DNA of 64,000 nucleotides from Acidiphilium sp. PA (GTDB lineage: Bacteria; Pseudomonadota; Alphaproteobacteria; Acetobacterales; Acetobacteraceae), in NCBI RefSeq assembly GCF_026191915.1, contig NZ_JAIMBY010000001.1:248001-312000 (forward strand). Direction: 5' to 3'. The position numbers and the translations under genes are program-made. Positions 26,357 through 35,035 of this stretch are shown one piece after another. The first letter of the stretch is position 1. Every line of letters starts with the position of its first letter. The notes beneath the pieces are model-generated. The model saw only the letters and a list, made by a program, of their open reading frames with translations. It made no database searches and was not told where the DNA came from.

Positions 26357-26496
26357 CAAGGCAAGGACTGCTTTTTTGTAAAAAAGCAGCAAAAAACTTT
26401 TGTTAATCTGGGCCATGGGCGGTTGCACCAGCACGGACTGATGGTTGAAAAGTTTTTTTGCTTCTTTTTTTCCAAAAAAAGAAGTGCTTCCTTCCT
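26357..26496. repeat. A/T hairpin repeat, long form (copy 2, inside lptA 5' end)
   Basis: Left hairpin CTGCTTTTTT/AAAAAAGCAG (26368-26389) with AAAAAACTTT after it. The core is diverged (GGGCCATGGGCGGTTGCACC). The right half has AAAAGTTTTTTTGCTTC and TTTTTTTCC/AAAAAAAGAAG. The left stem differs from other copies but stays fully paired. Unlike the others it lies in an open reading frame: it separates lptC from the conserved part of lptA and is translated if lptA starts at 26345 or 26441. Confidence 0.8.
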
Positions 26497-27424
26497 TCTC
26501 TTTTTTACCTGCGCAGCACCCCTGGCCGCCCAGGCCCAATCCCTCGGCTTCGGCGGCGGCTCCGGCCCGACGCCGGTGCCGATCAACATCACTGCGAGCA
26601 ACGGCATCGCCTGGAACCAGACGGCGCACACCGTGACCGCGATGGGCAACGCCCAGGCAGTGCGCGGCAAGGTGACGGTGACGGCGGATCAACTGGTCGC
26701 GCATTATCAGCCGAAATCGGGCACCACGCCGCCCGCGACCAAACCCGCCGCGACCGATGGCGGGCTGGGCGGGCTCGATTCCGGCTCGTCGCAGATCACG
26801 CAGCTCGATGCGGTCGGCAATGTGCATATTTTCACCGCGACCGATCAGGCGTTCGGGGATCTGGCGGTGTTTCACATGGACCGGCACGAACTGGTTCTGA
26901 CCGGCAAGCACCTGAAGCTGACGACGCCGACCGATACGGTGACGGCGCGCGATCAGATCCAGTATTGGTCGCAGGCGCGCAAGGCCGTCGCGATCGGCAA
27001 CGCGCTGATCGTGACGAACGACCACCGATCGATCGCGGCGGATACGCTGACCGGCTATTTCATCGCGGCCGCGGCGCCGGGCGTCGCCGCGGCGAAACCA
27101 TCGTCCGATCCGGACGATCAGGCGAGCAAGCTGCGCAAGGTCGTCGCGGTCGGGCATGTGGTGGTGCGGACGGCGACCGACATCGCGACCGGCGAGCACG
27201 GCGTGTATCATCCGGCGACCGGCATCGCGATTTTGACAGGTGACGTGCATATCACGCGTGGACCGAACGAATTGGCGGGGCAGCGCGGTCAGGTGAACAT
27301 GAAAACCGGTATCGCGACCCTGATGGCGACCAAGGGCCATCGCGTCGAGGGCATGGTGCTGCCGAATTCCGCCCCTGGGCCTGCCGCGAAGTCGCCGCAA
27401 TCTGCGCGGAAACCGGGATCATGA
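26441..27424 (+). CDS. lptA: LPS transport periplasmic protein LptA
   Basis: Periplasmic bridge protein that carries lipopolysaccharide to the outer membrane. The beta-jellyroll is seen as ITASNGIAWNQTAHTVTAMGNAQAVRGKVTVTADQLVAHY, later QLDAVGNVHIFTATDQAFGD and ITGDVHITRG-like strands. It is longer than E. coli LptA (327 aa from 26441), with a Pro/Ala-rich insert near residue 90. The signal peptide is unusual: MVEKFFCFFFSKKRSAS then LLFFTCAAPLAAQAQ, its first part encoded by the A/T hairpin repeat. A GTG at 26345 overlapping lptC is in frame but would place 32 extra residues before this signal. lptB overlaps the end by four bases. Confidence 0.85.
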   Translation: MVEKFFCFFFSKKRSASFLLFFTCAAPLAAQAQSLGFGGGSGPTPVPINITASNGIAWNQTAHTVTAMGNAQAVRGKVTVTADQLVAHYQPKSGTTPPATKPAATDGGLGGLDSGSSQITQLDAVGNVHIFTATDQAFGDLAVFHMDRHELVLTGKHLKLTTPTDTVTARDQIQYWSQARKAVAIGNALIVTNDHRSIAADTLTGYFIAAAAPGVAAAKPSSDPDDQASKLRKVVAVGHVVVRTATDIATGEHGVYHPATGIAILTGDVHITRGPNELAGQRGQVNMKTGIATLMATKGHRVEGMVLPNSAPGPAAKSPQSARKPGS

Positions 27425-28212
27425 ACGAGCAATCGCGCGTCAGCGAGGGCGGCTACCGCGAGCCGGCCGGCATGATTTCGACGCCATCGGGCGCGGGACT
27501 GGTCGCGACCGGTCTTGGCAAGAGTTTTCGCAAGCGCCCGGTTGTGCGCAACGTGTCGGTCACGCTGCGGCGCGGTGAGGTGGTGGGACTGCTGGGGCCG
27601 AACGGCGCGGGCAAGACCACGACGTTCTACATGATCGTCGGGCTGATCCAGCCGGACACCGGCTCGATCGTGCTGGATGGCGCGGATATCTCGACCTTGC
27701 CGATGTATCGCCGCGCCCGCCTCGGGGTTGGCTACCTGCCGCAGGAGGCGAGCGTGTTTCGCGGCCTGACGGTTGAGCAGAACATCATGGCGGCGCTGGA
27801 AGTGGTCGAGCACGACCGCGACCGGCGCGATGCGATGCTGACTGAATTGCTGGCGGAATTCAGCATTCTGCACCTGCGGCGCACCCCGGCCATTGCGCTG
27901 TCGGGCGGTGAGCGCCGCCGGGTGGAAATCGCCCGTGCGCTGGCCACCGGCCCCAGCTACATTCTGCTCGACGAACCGCTGGCCGGGATCGATCCCATCG
28001 CGGTCGGCGAGATCCGTGACATGGTGACCCAGTTGAAAGACCGCGGTCTTGGCGTGGTTATTACCGACCATAATGTGCGCGAGACGCTCGAAGTGATCGA
28101 CCGGGCCTATATTCTGCACGACGGGCAGGTTTTGATGGAGGGTCTGCCGGATGAGGTCGTGGCGCATCCGGATGTGCGGCGCGTTTATCTCGGGGATCGG
28201 TTTATTCTGTAA
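27421..28212 (+). CDS. lptB: LPS export ABC transporter ATPase LptB
   Basis: Cytoplasmic ATPase that powers LPS extraction by LptFG. 263 aa with an N-terminal extension of about 25 residues. Walker A GLLGPNGAGKTTTFYMIVGL, Q-loop YLPQEASVFRGLTVEQN, signature ALSGGERRRVEIARAL, Walker B YILLDEPLAGIDP and switch His ITDHNVRETL are all intact. ATG overlaps the lptA stop. LptF and LptG are not in the window. A single A/T hairpin repeat with trailing T residues follows at once and probably terminates the operon. Confidence 0.97.
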   Translation: MNEQSRVSEGGYREPAGMISTPSGAGLVATGLGKSFRKRPVVRNVSVTLRRGEVVGLLGPNGAGKTTTFYMIVGLIQPDTGSIVLDGADISTLPMYRRARLGVGYLPQEASVFRGLTVEQNIMAALEVVEHDRDRRDAMLTELLAEFSILHLRRTPAIALSGGERRRVEIARALATGPSYILLDEPLAGIDPIAVGEIRDMVTQLKDRGLGVVITDHNVRETLEVIDRAYILHDGQVLMEGLPDEVVAHPDVRRVYLGDRFIL

Positions 28213-28253
28213 AAGAAGGGTTCTTTTTTGCAAAAAAGAACCAAAAAACTTTT
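28213..28253. repeat. A/T hairpin repeat, short form (copy 3)
   Basis: GGTTCTTTTTT/AAAAAAGAACC (28219-28242) flanked by GAAG and AAAAAACTTTT. It lies between the convergent lptB and aspartic protease genes, where it can terminate both. The GGTTC/GAACC stem replaces the GCTTC/GAAGC of other copies with pairing kept. Confidence 0.85.
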
Positions 28254-28258
28254 ATCCG

Positions 28259-29167
28259 TTATCTTGCAAATAATTGATCGGTCGTGTTCGAGATATAGAT
28301 CTCGTGATGGGCGATCAGATTGTCGCCGATCACCAGACGATTGTCGATCTGTGCCAGATGGCCACCGACGGCAATGATCGGGTGATGCCAGACGAGCCCG
28401 CCGAAGATGAGCGTCTTGAAGCGGTACAGTTTTGCGATGAAGATCTGGTTGCCGACGCCGCTGTATTTCCGCTCCCCCACGATCTGTGGATGCTCCGCAG
28501 CGAGGCCGGAGGCGTGGAACAGGTATTCCGACAGAAAACTGCTGGCCGCACCGGTATCAAGAATCGCGGTCAGGCGATGACCATCCAGCGTGACCGGAAA
28601 TTTCGGTGCGCCATTGCCCGCCTTGCCGAAATCGACAGGGTGTAGTGCACCGCTCCATGGCACGATCGTGCCGCAATCGAACGTATCGACGAGAAACACC
28701 TGCTGCGCCGGCAGGTCGATGTAGATATCGTAATAACGCAGGATGTCGTTGCCGATCAGGCCGCCGAGATGCCGCCCATCGGGCAGTTTGTGGTCCGACA
28801 ACGCGAGCACAGGCAGCAGGATCTTGCTGCCGCGCGCAGCACCGAGTTGAAAATCGCGCACCGTCGCGACCGAGGTGAACGTCGACCCGCCCGCGCCGGC
28901 GACCAGCAGCGATTTGCTGGCCTCGACCGGCAGATTGAGCGCGGTGGCGACCGACGGTGTCACGCTGGAAAACGCGCCACCGGTATCGATCACGATATCC
29001 ACCGGCAACCCGTTCATCCGCGCGCGGACGATCGGCATCGGGCTGTTCGGAAAGGCGGTCTCGAGCAGGGCAACCGGCTTGGGTTTGCATACGCCCGATG
29101 AAGCACAACCGCCCATGGCCAGCATCATCATGATACCAGCCAGCACAAAAGCAAAATTCACAGACAT
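28259..29167 (-). CDS. Lipoprotein with two retropepsin-like aspartic protease lobes
   Basis: 302 aa. The N terminus is a lipoprotein signal (FAFVLAGIMMMLAMGGC, lipid Cys about residue 21), so it is membrane-anchored and periplasmic. Two Asp-Thr-Gly motifs are present: VDIVIDTGGAFSSVT (about 55-69) and LTAILDTGAASSFLS (about 190-204). Each is followed by a hydrophobic flap-like segment and a second conserved loop (LGGLIGNDILRYYDIYIDL; RLVIGDNLIAHHEIYI). One chain thus carries both lobes of an active site that single-lobed bacterial retropepsins build by dimerising. Substrate unknown. The start codon directly follows a strong hairpin and G-run. Confidence 0.75.
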   Translation of the reverse strand: MSVNFAFVLAGIMMMLAMGGCASSGVCKPKPVALLETAFPNSPMPIVRARMNGLPVDIVIDTGGAFSSVTPSVATALNLPVEASKSLLVAGAGGSTFTSVATVRDFQLGAARGSKILLPVLALSDHKLPDGRHLGGLIGNDILRYYDIYIDLPAQQVFLVDTFDCGTIVPWSGALHPVDFGKAGNGAPKFPVTLDGHRLTAILDTGAASSFLSEYLFHASGLAAEHPQIVGERKYSGVGNQIFIAKLYRFKTLIFGGLVWHHPIIAVGGHLAQIDNRLVIGDNLIAHHEIYISNTTDQLFAR

Positions 29168-29199
29168 CCCCCCTGATCGGCAAGCGATCAGGGGGGGGG
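29166..29199. promoter_or_regulatory. Hairpin with G9 run between glcB and protease gene
   Basis: CCCCCTGATCG pairs with CGATCAGGGGG around a short GCAAG-like loop, ending in nine G residues on the plus strand. On the minus strand it lies downstream of glcB and abuts the ATG of the protease gene, with GGGGGG as the only Shine-Dalgarno-like stretch, so the hairpin would mask it. It could be a GlcB terminator, a translational control, or both. Confidence 0.5.
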
Positions 29200-29247
29200 A
29201 AATGTTACGATTCGTCCAATCACGTCACCGTGATCATGCGCTCGGCG

Positions 29248-31416
29248 TCAGGCGGCGGCTTTGGCCTCGCGGCGCCGGTCATGCAGGATGAATTCGGTAT
29301 AGCCGTTCGGCTGGGTGCGGCCCTTGAACACCAGATCGCAGGCGGCCTGGAACGCGATGCCGTCGAAACCCGGTGCCATGGGCTTATAGAGCGGATCGCC
29401 GGCGTTCTGACCATCGACGACCGCGGCCATCCGCTTCATCGTCGCCATCACCTGCGCCTCAGTAACGATGCCGTGGTGCAGCCAGTTGGCGATGTGCTGG
29501 GCGGAAATCCGCAGGGTCGCGCGGTCTTCCATCAGTGCCACGTTGTGAATATCGGGCACTTTCGAGCAGCCGATCCCCTGGTCGATCCAGCGCACCACAT
29601 AGCCGAGAATGCCCTGCGCGTTGTTGTCGAGCTCCTGCTGAATATCGTCCGGTTGCCAGTTCGGCCGGCCGGCCAGCGGGATCGTCAGCAGATCGTTCAG
29701 CGAACCCATCGGGCGGGATTTCAGCTCGGTCTGGCGGGCTGCGATATCGACCTTGTGGTAGTGCAGCGCATGCAGCGTCGCCGCGGTAGGCGATGGCACC
29801 CAGGCGGTGTTCGCACCGGCGCGCGGATGGCCGATTTTCTGCTCTAGCATCGCGGCCATCGCATCCGGCGCCGCCCACATGCCCTTGCCGATCTGGGCGC
29901 GGCCGGGCAGGCCGCAGGCGATGCCGATATCGACGTTGCGATCCTCGTAGGATTTGATCCACGGCGTGTTTTTGATCTCGTTCTTGCGGATCATTGGCCC
30001 CGCTTCGATCGAGGTGTGGATTTCATCGCCGGTGCGGTCGAGAAAGCCGGTGTTGATGAAAAAGATGCGGTGCCGTGCGGCCTCGATACAGGCGGCGAGA
30101 TTGGCCGAGGTGCGGCGTTCCTCGTCCATGATGCCCATTTTGATCGTGTTCGCCGGCAGATGCAGCAGGGTCTCCACCGCGCCGAACAGCGCATTGGCGT
30201 AGGCGACTTCGTGGGCGCCGTGCATCTTTGGTTTGACGATGTAGATCGATCCCGCGCGCGAGTTTTTCAGCCCCGCGGTGCGTTTGAGGTCGTGCAGCCC
30301 GCACAGCGCGGTCACCACGAGATCGAGCATGGTCTCGGGGATCGGGTTGCCGGCGGCATCGAGCACGGTGTCGGTGTAGATATGATGCCCGACATTGCGG
30401 ATGAGCATCAGCACGCGGCCAGGCAGTGTGAATTCGGTGCCATCCGGCGCGGTATAGACCCGGTCGGCGGCGAGGCGGCGGGTGAAGCGCGTGCCGCCTT
30501 TTTCGACCTGCTCTTCGAGCGTGCCGTTCATCAGACCGAGCCAGTTGCGATAGACCACCACCTTGTCCTCGGCATCGACCGCGGCAACGCTGTCCTCGGC
30601 GTCCATGATCGAGCTGATGGCGGATTCGATCACCAGATCGGCGATGCCGGCCGGATCGGTCTTGCCGATCGTGTTGGTCGGATCGATCACGATTTCGACG
30701 TGCAGATTGTGATTGCGCAGCAGGATCGCGGTCGGTTTTGCCGGATCGCCACGGTAGCCGGCGAATTGCGCGCCGTGCTTGATGCCGGTTTCCCCGCGTT
30801 CGAGCACGACCGCGAGATGGCCGTTATGGATGTGATAGCCGCGCGCCTCCTTGTGGCTGCCGACCGAGAGCGGAAAATTCGCATCGAGAAACGCCCGCGC
30901 GCGCGCAACCACGGCGGCACCGCGCTTTTCGTTGTAGGTCCTGCCCCGCTCCTGACCCTCCGACTCGGGGATCGCATCGGTGCCATAAAGCGCATCGTAC
31001 AGGCTGCCCCAGCGCGCGTTGGCGGCATTCAGCGCGTAGCGCGCGTTCATCACCGGCACCACCAGCTGCGGGCCGGCGATGGTGGCGATTTCCGCATCGA
31101 CCATGCTGGTGCTGACCGCGAATGTCGAAGGCTCGGGCTGCAGATAGCCGATTTCACGCAGAAACGCCTGATATGCCGCCTGATCGATCGGCTGCGCCTT
31201 GTGGGTACGGTGCCACTGATCGATCGCGGTCTGCAAACGGTCACGCTCGGCCATCAGCTCGGCATTGCGCGGCGCGTGTTTGGCGATCAGCGCGCTGAAA
31301 CCGCGCCAGAATTCGCTCGGCTCCAGCCCGGTGCCCGGCAATGCTTCGGAAGCGATGAAATGGTGCAGCGGTGCAGCGATTTTGATGCTACCCGCATCGA
31401 TATAGGTTTGGCTCAT
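29248..31416 (-). CDS. glcB: Malate synthase G
   Basis: Condenses glyoxylate and acetyl-CoA to malate; cytosolic. 722 aa, against 723 for E. coli GlcB. Key blocks: [32 protein letters not shown]-like [103 protein letters not shown] (catalytic and Mg2+ residues) and [29 protein letters not shown]. The frame is open far upstream, but family length and MSQTYIDAG fix the start at 31416. Divergent from the SOS-linked repair operon. No isocitrate lyase in view, so glycolate/glyoxylate use is the likelier role. Confidence 0.97.
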   Translation of the reverse strand: MSQTYIDAGSIKIAAPLHHFIASEALPGTGLEPSEFWRGFSALIAKHAPRNAELMAERDRLQTAIDQWHRTHKAQPIDQAAYQAFLREIGYLQPEPSTFAVSTSMVDAEIATIAGPQLVVPVMNARYALNAANARWGSLYDALYGTDAIPESEGQERGRTYNEKRGAAVVARARAFLDANFPLSVGSHKEARGYHIHNGHLAVVLERGETGIKHGAQFAGYRGDPAKPTAILLRNHNLHVEIVIDPTNTIGKTDPAGIADLVIESAISSIMDAEDSVAAVDAEDKVVVYRNWLGLMNGTLEEQVEKGGTRFTRRLAADRVYTAPDGTEFTLPGRVLMLIRNVGHHIYTDTVLDAAGNPIPETMLDLVVTALCGLHDLKRTAGLKNSRAGSIYIVKPKMHGAHEVAYANALFGAVETLLHLPANTIKMGIMDEERRTSANLAACIEAARHRIFFINTGFLDRTGDEIHTSIEAGPMIRKNEIKNTPWIKSYEDRNVDIGIACGLPGRAQIGKGMWAAPDAMAAMLEQKIGHPRAGANTAWVPSPTAATLHALHYHKVDIAARQTELKSRPMGSLNDLLTIPLAGRPNWQPDDIQQELDNNAQGILGYVVRWIDQGIGCSKVPDIHNVALMEDRATLRISAQHIANWLHHGIVTEAQVMATMKRMAAVVDGQNAGDPLYKPMAPGFDGIAFQAACDLVFKGRTQPNGYTEFILHDRRREAKAAA

Positions 31417-31521
31417 AAAGGGGGTCTCCATCCGTTGCGGTGGTTTTGGCCAAACGCCACGCGCTTGTCGAGTGGGCGGAACCCGCAGGCTGACACCCTC
31501 CTCTTGCAACCGCCATTTTAC

Positions 31522-31536
31522 GAACATATAGTGAAC
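31522..31536 (+). promoter_or_regulatory. LexA (SOS) box, alphaproteobacterial type
   Basis: GAACATATAGTGAAC, a perfect GAAC-N7-GAAC direct repeat as bound by LexA in Rhodobacter, rhizobia and relatives. It lies 22 bp upstream of the radical SAM start at 31558, where a repressor would block the promoter, and about 105 bp upstream of glcB on the other strand. Confidence 0.8.
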
Positions 31537-31557
31537 AAATGATTGGTGGTTGTTTCG

Positions 31558-32772
31558 ATGGATGAAGCGCTCGACGCAAAACTGCGGATCCTGACCGATG
31601 CCGCGAAATACGATGCGTCCTGCGCCTCGTCGGGCGGTAAAAAACGCGCCGCGGGAAAGTCCGGCATCGGTTCGACCACCGGCTCGGGCATCTGCCACTC
31701 CTACACGCCCGACGGCCGCTGCATTTCGCTGCTGAAGATCCTGCTGACCAATTACTGCCTGTTCGACTGCGCCTATTGCATCAACCGCCGCTCCTCCAAC
31801 ACCAGGCGCGCCCGCTTCACCGTGGCGGAAGTGGTGTCCCTCACCCTCGGGTTCTACAAGCGCAATTATATCGAGGGGTTGTTCCTCTCGTCCGGCATCA
31901 TCCGCTCGCCCGATTACACGATGGAGCAGATGATGCTGGTGGCGAAAACCCTGCGCAACGAGCATGGATTCGCCGGCTACATCCATCTGAAAACCATTCC
32001 CGAGGCCAATCCCTGGCTGATCGAACAGGCCGGGCTGTTCGCGGACCGGCTCTCGATCAATCTCGAACTGCCGCTGCAGAAAAGCCTCGAGGATCTCGCG
32101 CCCGAAAAGAACACCGCGACCATCAAGACCGCGATGGGGCAGATGCGCGAACGCATCGTCGAGGCAAAAGAGGAACGCCGGCATTTCGCGCCGGCCGGGC
32201 AGAGCACGCAGTTGATCGTCGGCGCCGATGCCGCGACCGACGACATCGTGCTGACGACGAGCGCATCGCTCTACAAAAACTACGCCCTCAAGCGCGTCTA
32301 TTATTCCGCGTTCAGCCCGATCCCCGAGGCGAGCCGATTCCTGCCCGCCAAATCGCCGCCCTTGCAGCGCGAGCACCGGCTGTATCAGGCGGATTGGCTG
32401 CTGCGCTATTACGGCTTCACCGTGCCTGAAATCACCGACGGCGGCGATCACGGCATGCTCGACCTCGATATCGACCCGAAACTCGCCTGGGCCTTGAAAC
32501 ACCGCGCGCTGTTTCCGGTCGATGTGAACACCGCGCCGCGCGAAATGCTGTTGCGGGTGCCGGGGCTGGGCACGCGCGCGGTGGATCGCATCCTCGCCGC
32601 ACGGCGGCACATGCGTCTGCGGCTCGATGACATCGCCCGCCTGACCAGCGGGCTGAAACGGCTGCGACCGTTCCTGATCACGCTCGACCATCGCCCCACC
32701 CGGCTGATCGACCGCGCCGATCTGCGGCAAAGCCTGGTCGCACCGCCGGTGCAACCGAGCCTGTTCGATTGA
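31558..32772 (+). CDS. Putative DNA modification/repair radical SAM protein
   Basis: 404-aa member of the TIGR03916 family. The 4Fe-4S cluster motif is CLFDCAYC (CX3CX2C, about residue 65), preceded by [41 protein letters not shown] and [20 protein letters not shown] are family blocks. The C terminus has a helix-hairpin-helix DNA-binding-like motif ([27 protein letters not shown], about 320-346). This family is almost always paired with a DUF4130/UdgX partner, as here (overlapping start). The reaction is unknown. A LexA box upstream supports an SOS-induced repair role. Confidence 0.9.
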   Translation: MDEALDAKLRILTDAAKYDASCASSGGKKRAAGKSGIGSTTGSGICHSYTPDGRCISLLKILLTNYCLFDCAYCINRRSSNTRRARFTVAEVVSLTLGFYKRNYIEGLFLSSGIIRSPDYTMEQMMLVAKTLRNEHGFAGYIHLKTIPEANPWLIEQAGLFADRLSINLELPLQKSLEDLAPEKNTATIKTAMGQMRERIVEAKEERRHFAPAGQSTQLIVGADAATDDIVLTTSASLYKNYALKRVYYSAFSPIPEASRFLPAKSPPLQREHRLYQADWLLRYYGFTVPEITDGGDHGMLDLDIDPKLAWALKHRALFPVDVNTAPREMLLRVPGLGTRAVDRILAARRHMRLRLDDIARLTSGLKRLRPFLITLDHRPTRLIDRADLRQSLVAPPVQPSLFD

Positions 32773-34175
32773 ACACAGCCGTCACCCTCGCCGCCGGCGC
32801 CGACCAGGACGGGTTTCGCCTGGCGGTCCGGCGCCTGCTCGCCGCCGATGTCGCGCCGGATGCCGTGGTCTGGGGCACGCCGGATGCGGGCGATCTGTTC
32901 GGCGGCACGCTGACCGGCGATGCGCCGCCGGTCATGCTGCCGCGGGCACTCGCCGCGATGATCACGCCGGTGGTCTGCCATCGTGATCCCGAACGCTACG
33001 CCCTGCTGTATCGGCTGATCTGGCGGATGCGGCACGGCGAGCCCGCCCTGCTTGCCAACCCCGCCGACCCGCTGGTCCGCCGGCTGGAGACGATGCGCAA
33101 AGCCATCCGCCGCGATCTGCACAAAATGCACGCCTTCGTGCGGTTCCGCGAAACCATCGCGCCCGATGGCACGGCGCGCTACATCGCCTGGTTCGAGCCG
33201 GATCATTACATCGTCGAAGCGACGGCGGGATTCTTTGTCGAACGATTCCGCGGCATGATCTGGGCCATTCTCACCCCGGTCGGCTCGCTGTTCTGGGATA
33301 CCGAACGCCTCGCGATCGGTGGCGCCGGCAGCAAGGACCACCTGCCGGCCGATGACGCGTTCGAGGCCGGCTGGTGCAGCTATTACGAAAGCATCTTCAA
33401 TCCCGCGCGGCTCAACACGGTCGCAATGCGCAGCGAAATGGCCGGCAAATACTGGCACAATTTGCCCGAAGCGCGCTTGATCCCCGCCCTCGTGCGCGGC
33501 GCACCGGAGCGGCTGCGCGAAATGGTCGCGCGCGAAGCCACCGCCCCGGTCCATCGCGACCCGACGCGCGCGGTCGCCGCCATGACCAGGCAAAACCCGC
33601 AATCCCTCGCCGATCTCAACCGCATCATCGCCGCCGCCCCCGGCCTCGTGCCGGGCTCAGCACGCGCGGTGCTCGGCGAAGGCCCGGTCGGGGCGGCGAT
33701 CATGCTGGTCGGCGAACAACCGGGCGACGCCGAAGACATCGCCGGCCGCCCCTTCGTCGGCCCGGCCGGGCAGATGCTCGATCGCGCCCTGGCCGCCGCC
33801 GGGATCGATCGCACCACCACCTACCTCACCAACGCGGTCAAACATTTCAAATACCAGCAACGCGGCAAACGCCGGCTGCACGCATCGCCCACCACGAGCG
33901 AAGTGAAACATTACCGCTGGTGGCTGATGCAGGAACTCGGCTTCGTGCAGCCCAAACTGGTCGTGGCCCTCGGCGCAACCGCGCTGCTCGCCCTCACCGG
34001 CCAGCCCCTGCCGCTGCTGCGCAACCGCGGCCCGATCAGTTTCGACGGCCAGGCCGGCTTCGTCACAACCCACCCCGCCTACCTGCTGCGCCTGCCCGAT
34101 CCCGCCACCCAACAAACCGCCTACACCGCCTTCGTCGCCGACCTCCAACACGCCCGATCCTTGGCCTCCGCGTGA
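32769..34175 (+). CDS. DUF4130-UdgX fusion, uracil-DNA glycosylase superfamily
   Basis: 468 aa. The N-terminal half is the DUF4130 (TIGR03915) domain found with the radical SAM partner. Residues about 270-460 are a UdgX-type glycosylase: motif [21 protein letters not shown], the R-loop KRRLHASP and motif B-like [10 protein letters not shown]. In Mycobacterium UdgX the His of KRRIH forms a covalent bond with the abasic site; here Ile is Leu but the His is kept. Starts with TTG overlapping the TGA of the upstream gene, so translation is coupled. The GCGTGA stop belongs to the giant palindromic repeat that follows. Confidence 0.92.
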   Translation: MNTAVTLAAGADQDGFRLAVRRLLAADVAPDAVVWGTPDAGDLFGGTLTGDAPPVMLPRALAAMITPVVCHRDPERYALLYRLIWRMRHGEPALLANPADPLVRRLETMRKAIRRDLHKMHAFVRFRETIAPDGTARYIAWFEPDHYIVEATAGFFVERFRGMIWAILTPVGSLFWDTERLAIGGAGSKDHLPADDAFEAGWCSYYESIFNPARLNTVAMRSEMAGKYWHNLPEARLIPALVRGAPERLREMVAREATAPVHRDPTRAVAAMTRQNPQSLADLNRIIAAAPGLVPGSARAVLGEGPVGAAIMLVGEQPGDAEDIAGRPFVGPAGQMLDRALAAAGIDRTTTYLTNAVKHFKYQQRGKRRLHASPTTSEVKHYRWWLMQELGFVQPKLVVALGATALLALTGQPLPLLRNRGPISFDGQAGFVTTHPAYLLRLPDPATQQTAYTAFVADLQHARSLASA

Positions 34176-34454
34176 TAACCCGATGCCTGCCGTTTTGGGG
34201 GCGCTTTGGGCAAGCAAGGCCAGGGGCTCTGCCCCTGGACCCCGTTAAAGGCGGAGCCTTTAAAATCCATTAGTTTTAGGTAAGGGGAGGGCGCTGCCTC
34301 GGACTTTTCGCCGATCTGGCCTGTGTCGCCCTCCCCTTACCTAAAACTAGCGGGTTCTAAGGGCTCCGCCCTTAGTGGGGGTCGAGGGGGCAAAGCCCCC
34401 CGCCTTGCTCACCCAAAGCGCCCCCCAAGACGGCAAGCATCAGGTTATCACGCG
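34169..34454. repeat. Nested GC-rich palindromic repeat (copy B)
   Basis: 286-bp inverted repeat exactly filling the gap between convergent udgX-like and pqiC. The outer arms start CGCGTGATAACC at 34169 and end GGTTATCACGCG at 34454, and they match over about 50 bp. A second arm pair surrounds GGGGCTCTGCCCC. The inner palindrome is TTAGTTTTAGGTAAGGGGAGGGCG with its complement around a ~40-bp loop. Each arm carries GCGTGATAA and supplies the stop of the adjacent gene. Confidence 0.85.
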
Positions 34455-35035
34455 TGGCCCGGGGCCAGGAGGGTGGCGATCTGGGTGGCGAAGTCGCCCC
34501 ACACTGCGGACATGGCGGCGGCGATTTGGGTGGGCGTAGTGCCGTTGGTGGGCGAGCGCAGGTGGATGAGGCGGGTTTGGCGGTGTTGGCTGGTTTGGGG
34601 TTTGACCGAGACATCGGCCTCGAGGGTGATTTGGCCGGTAGCATCGGGGTCGAAGGTCAGGATGTTGATTTCGATGATCAGGCTATCGGGCAGGTCGATG
34701 GCGCCGCCGCCGCCGATCACGGTGGCGTCGGGCAGGCGCTGGGCCAGGTTCTGGACCATGCTGGTGCGCAGCAGGTCGGTGAGGGAGCCGGCCCATTGAT
34801 TGTCATCGAAGGTGGCGAAGCTGGTGCGGCTGCTGGGTTTGGGCAGGCCGCTCTGGTTCAGATAGGACGGGATGATGATCGGCCGCAGGGCGATATTGGC
34901 GTGCACCGTGCGATCGACGGCGCCTGGGATTGGCGCGATGCGGTAATATTGTGTGACGACGGCGGTGCCGCACCCGGCCAGCGGGGCGCAGAGGGCGGCG
35001 GCGCCGGCAATCAGGGTGGTGCGGCGGGTCGGCAT
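34448..35035 (-). CDS. pqiC: PqiC-like outer-membrane lipoprotein
   Basis: 195-aa ABC-transport auxiliary lipoprotein of the PqiC/YmbA type. Signal peptide and lipobox LAGC (TLIAGAAALCAPLAGC). YYRIAPIPG, a conserved LRPIIIPSYLNQS strand and NQWAGSLTDLLRTSMVQNLAQRLP follow. Third gene of pqiABC, in which PqiC forms an outer-membrane ring for the PqiB tube. ATG at 35035 overlaps the pqiB stop and has AAGGAGC upstream. The C terminus ends inside the giant palindromic repeat. Confidence 0.88.
   Translation of the reverse strand: MPTRRTTLIAGAAALCAPLAGCGTAVVTQYYRIAPIPGAVDRTVHANIALRPIIIPSYLNQSGLPKPSSRTSFATFDDNQWAGSLTDLLRTSMVQNLAQRLPDATVIGGGGAIDLPDSLIIEINILTFDPDATGQITLEADVSVKPQTSQHRQTRLIHLRSPTNGTTPTQIAAAMSAVWGDFATQIATLLAPGHA

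Noticed and set aside
31417-32754. N-terminal extension of malate synthase to 32754
   Set aside because: It is antisense to the radical SAM gene; the 722-aa form from 31416 matches family length.
34183-34440. Possible insertion sequence with terminal inverted repeats
   Set aside because: Arms and symmetry suggest it, but there is no transposase frame inside and the centre is itself a palindrome; kept as a repeat only.
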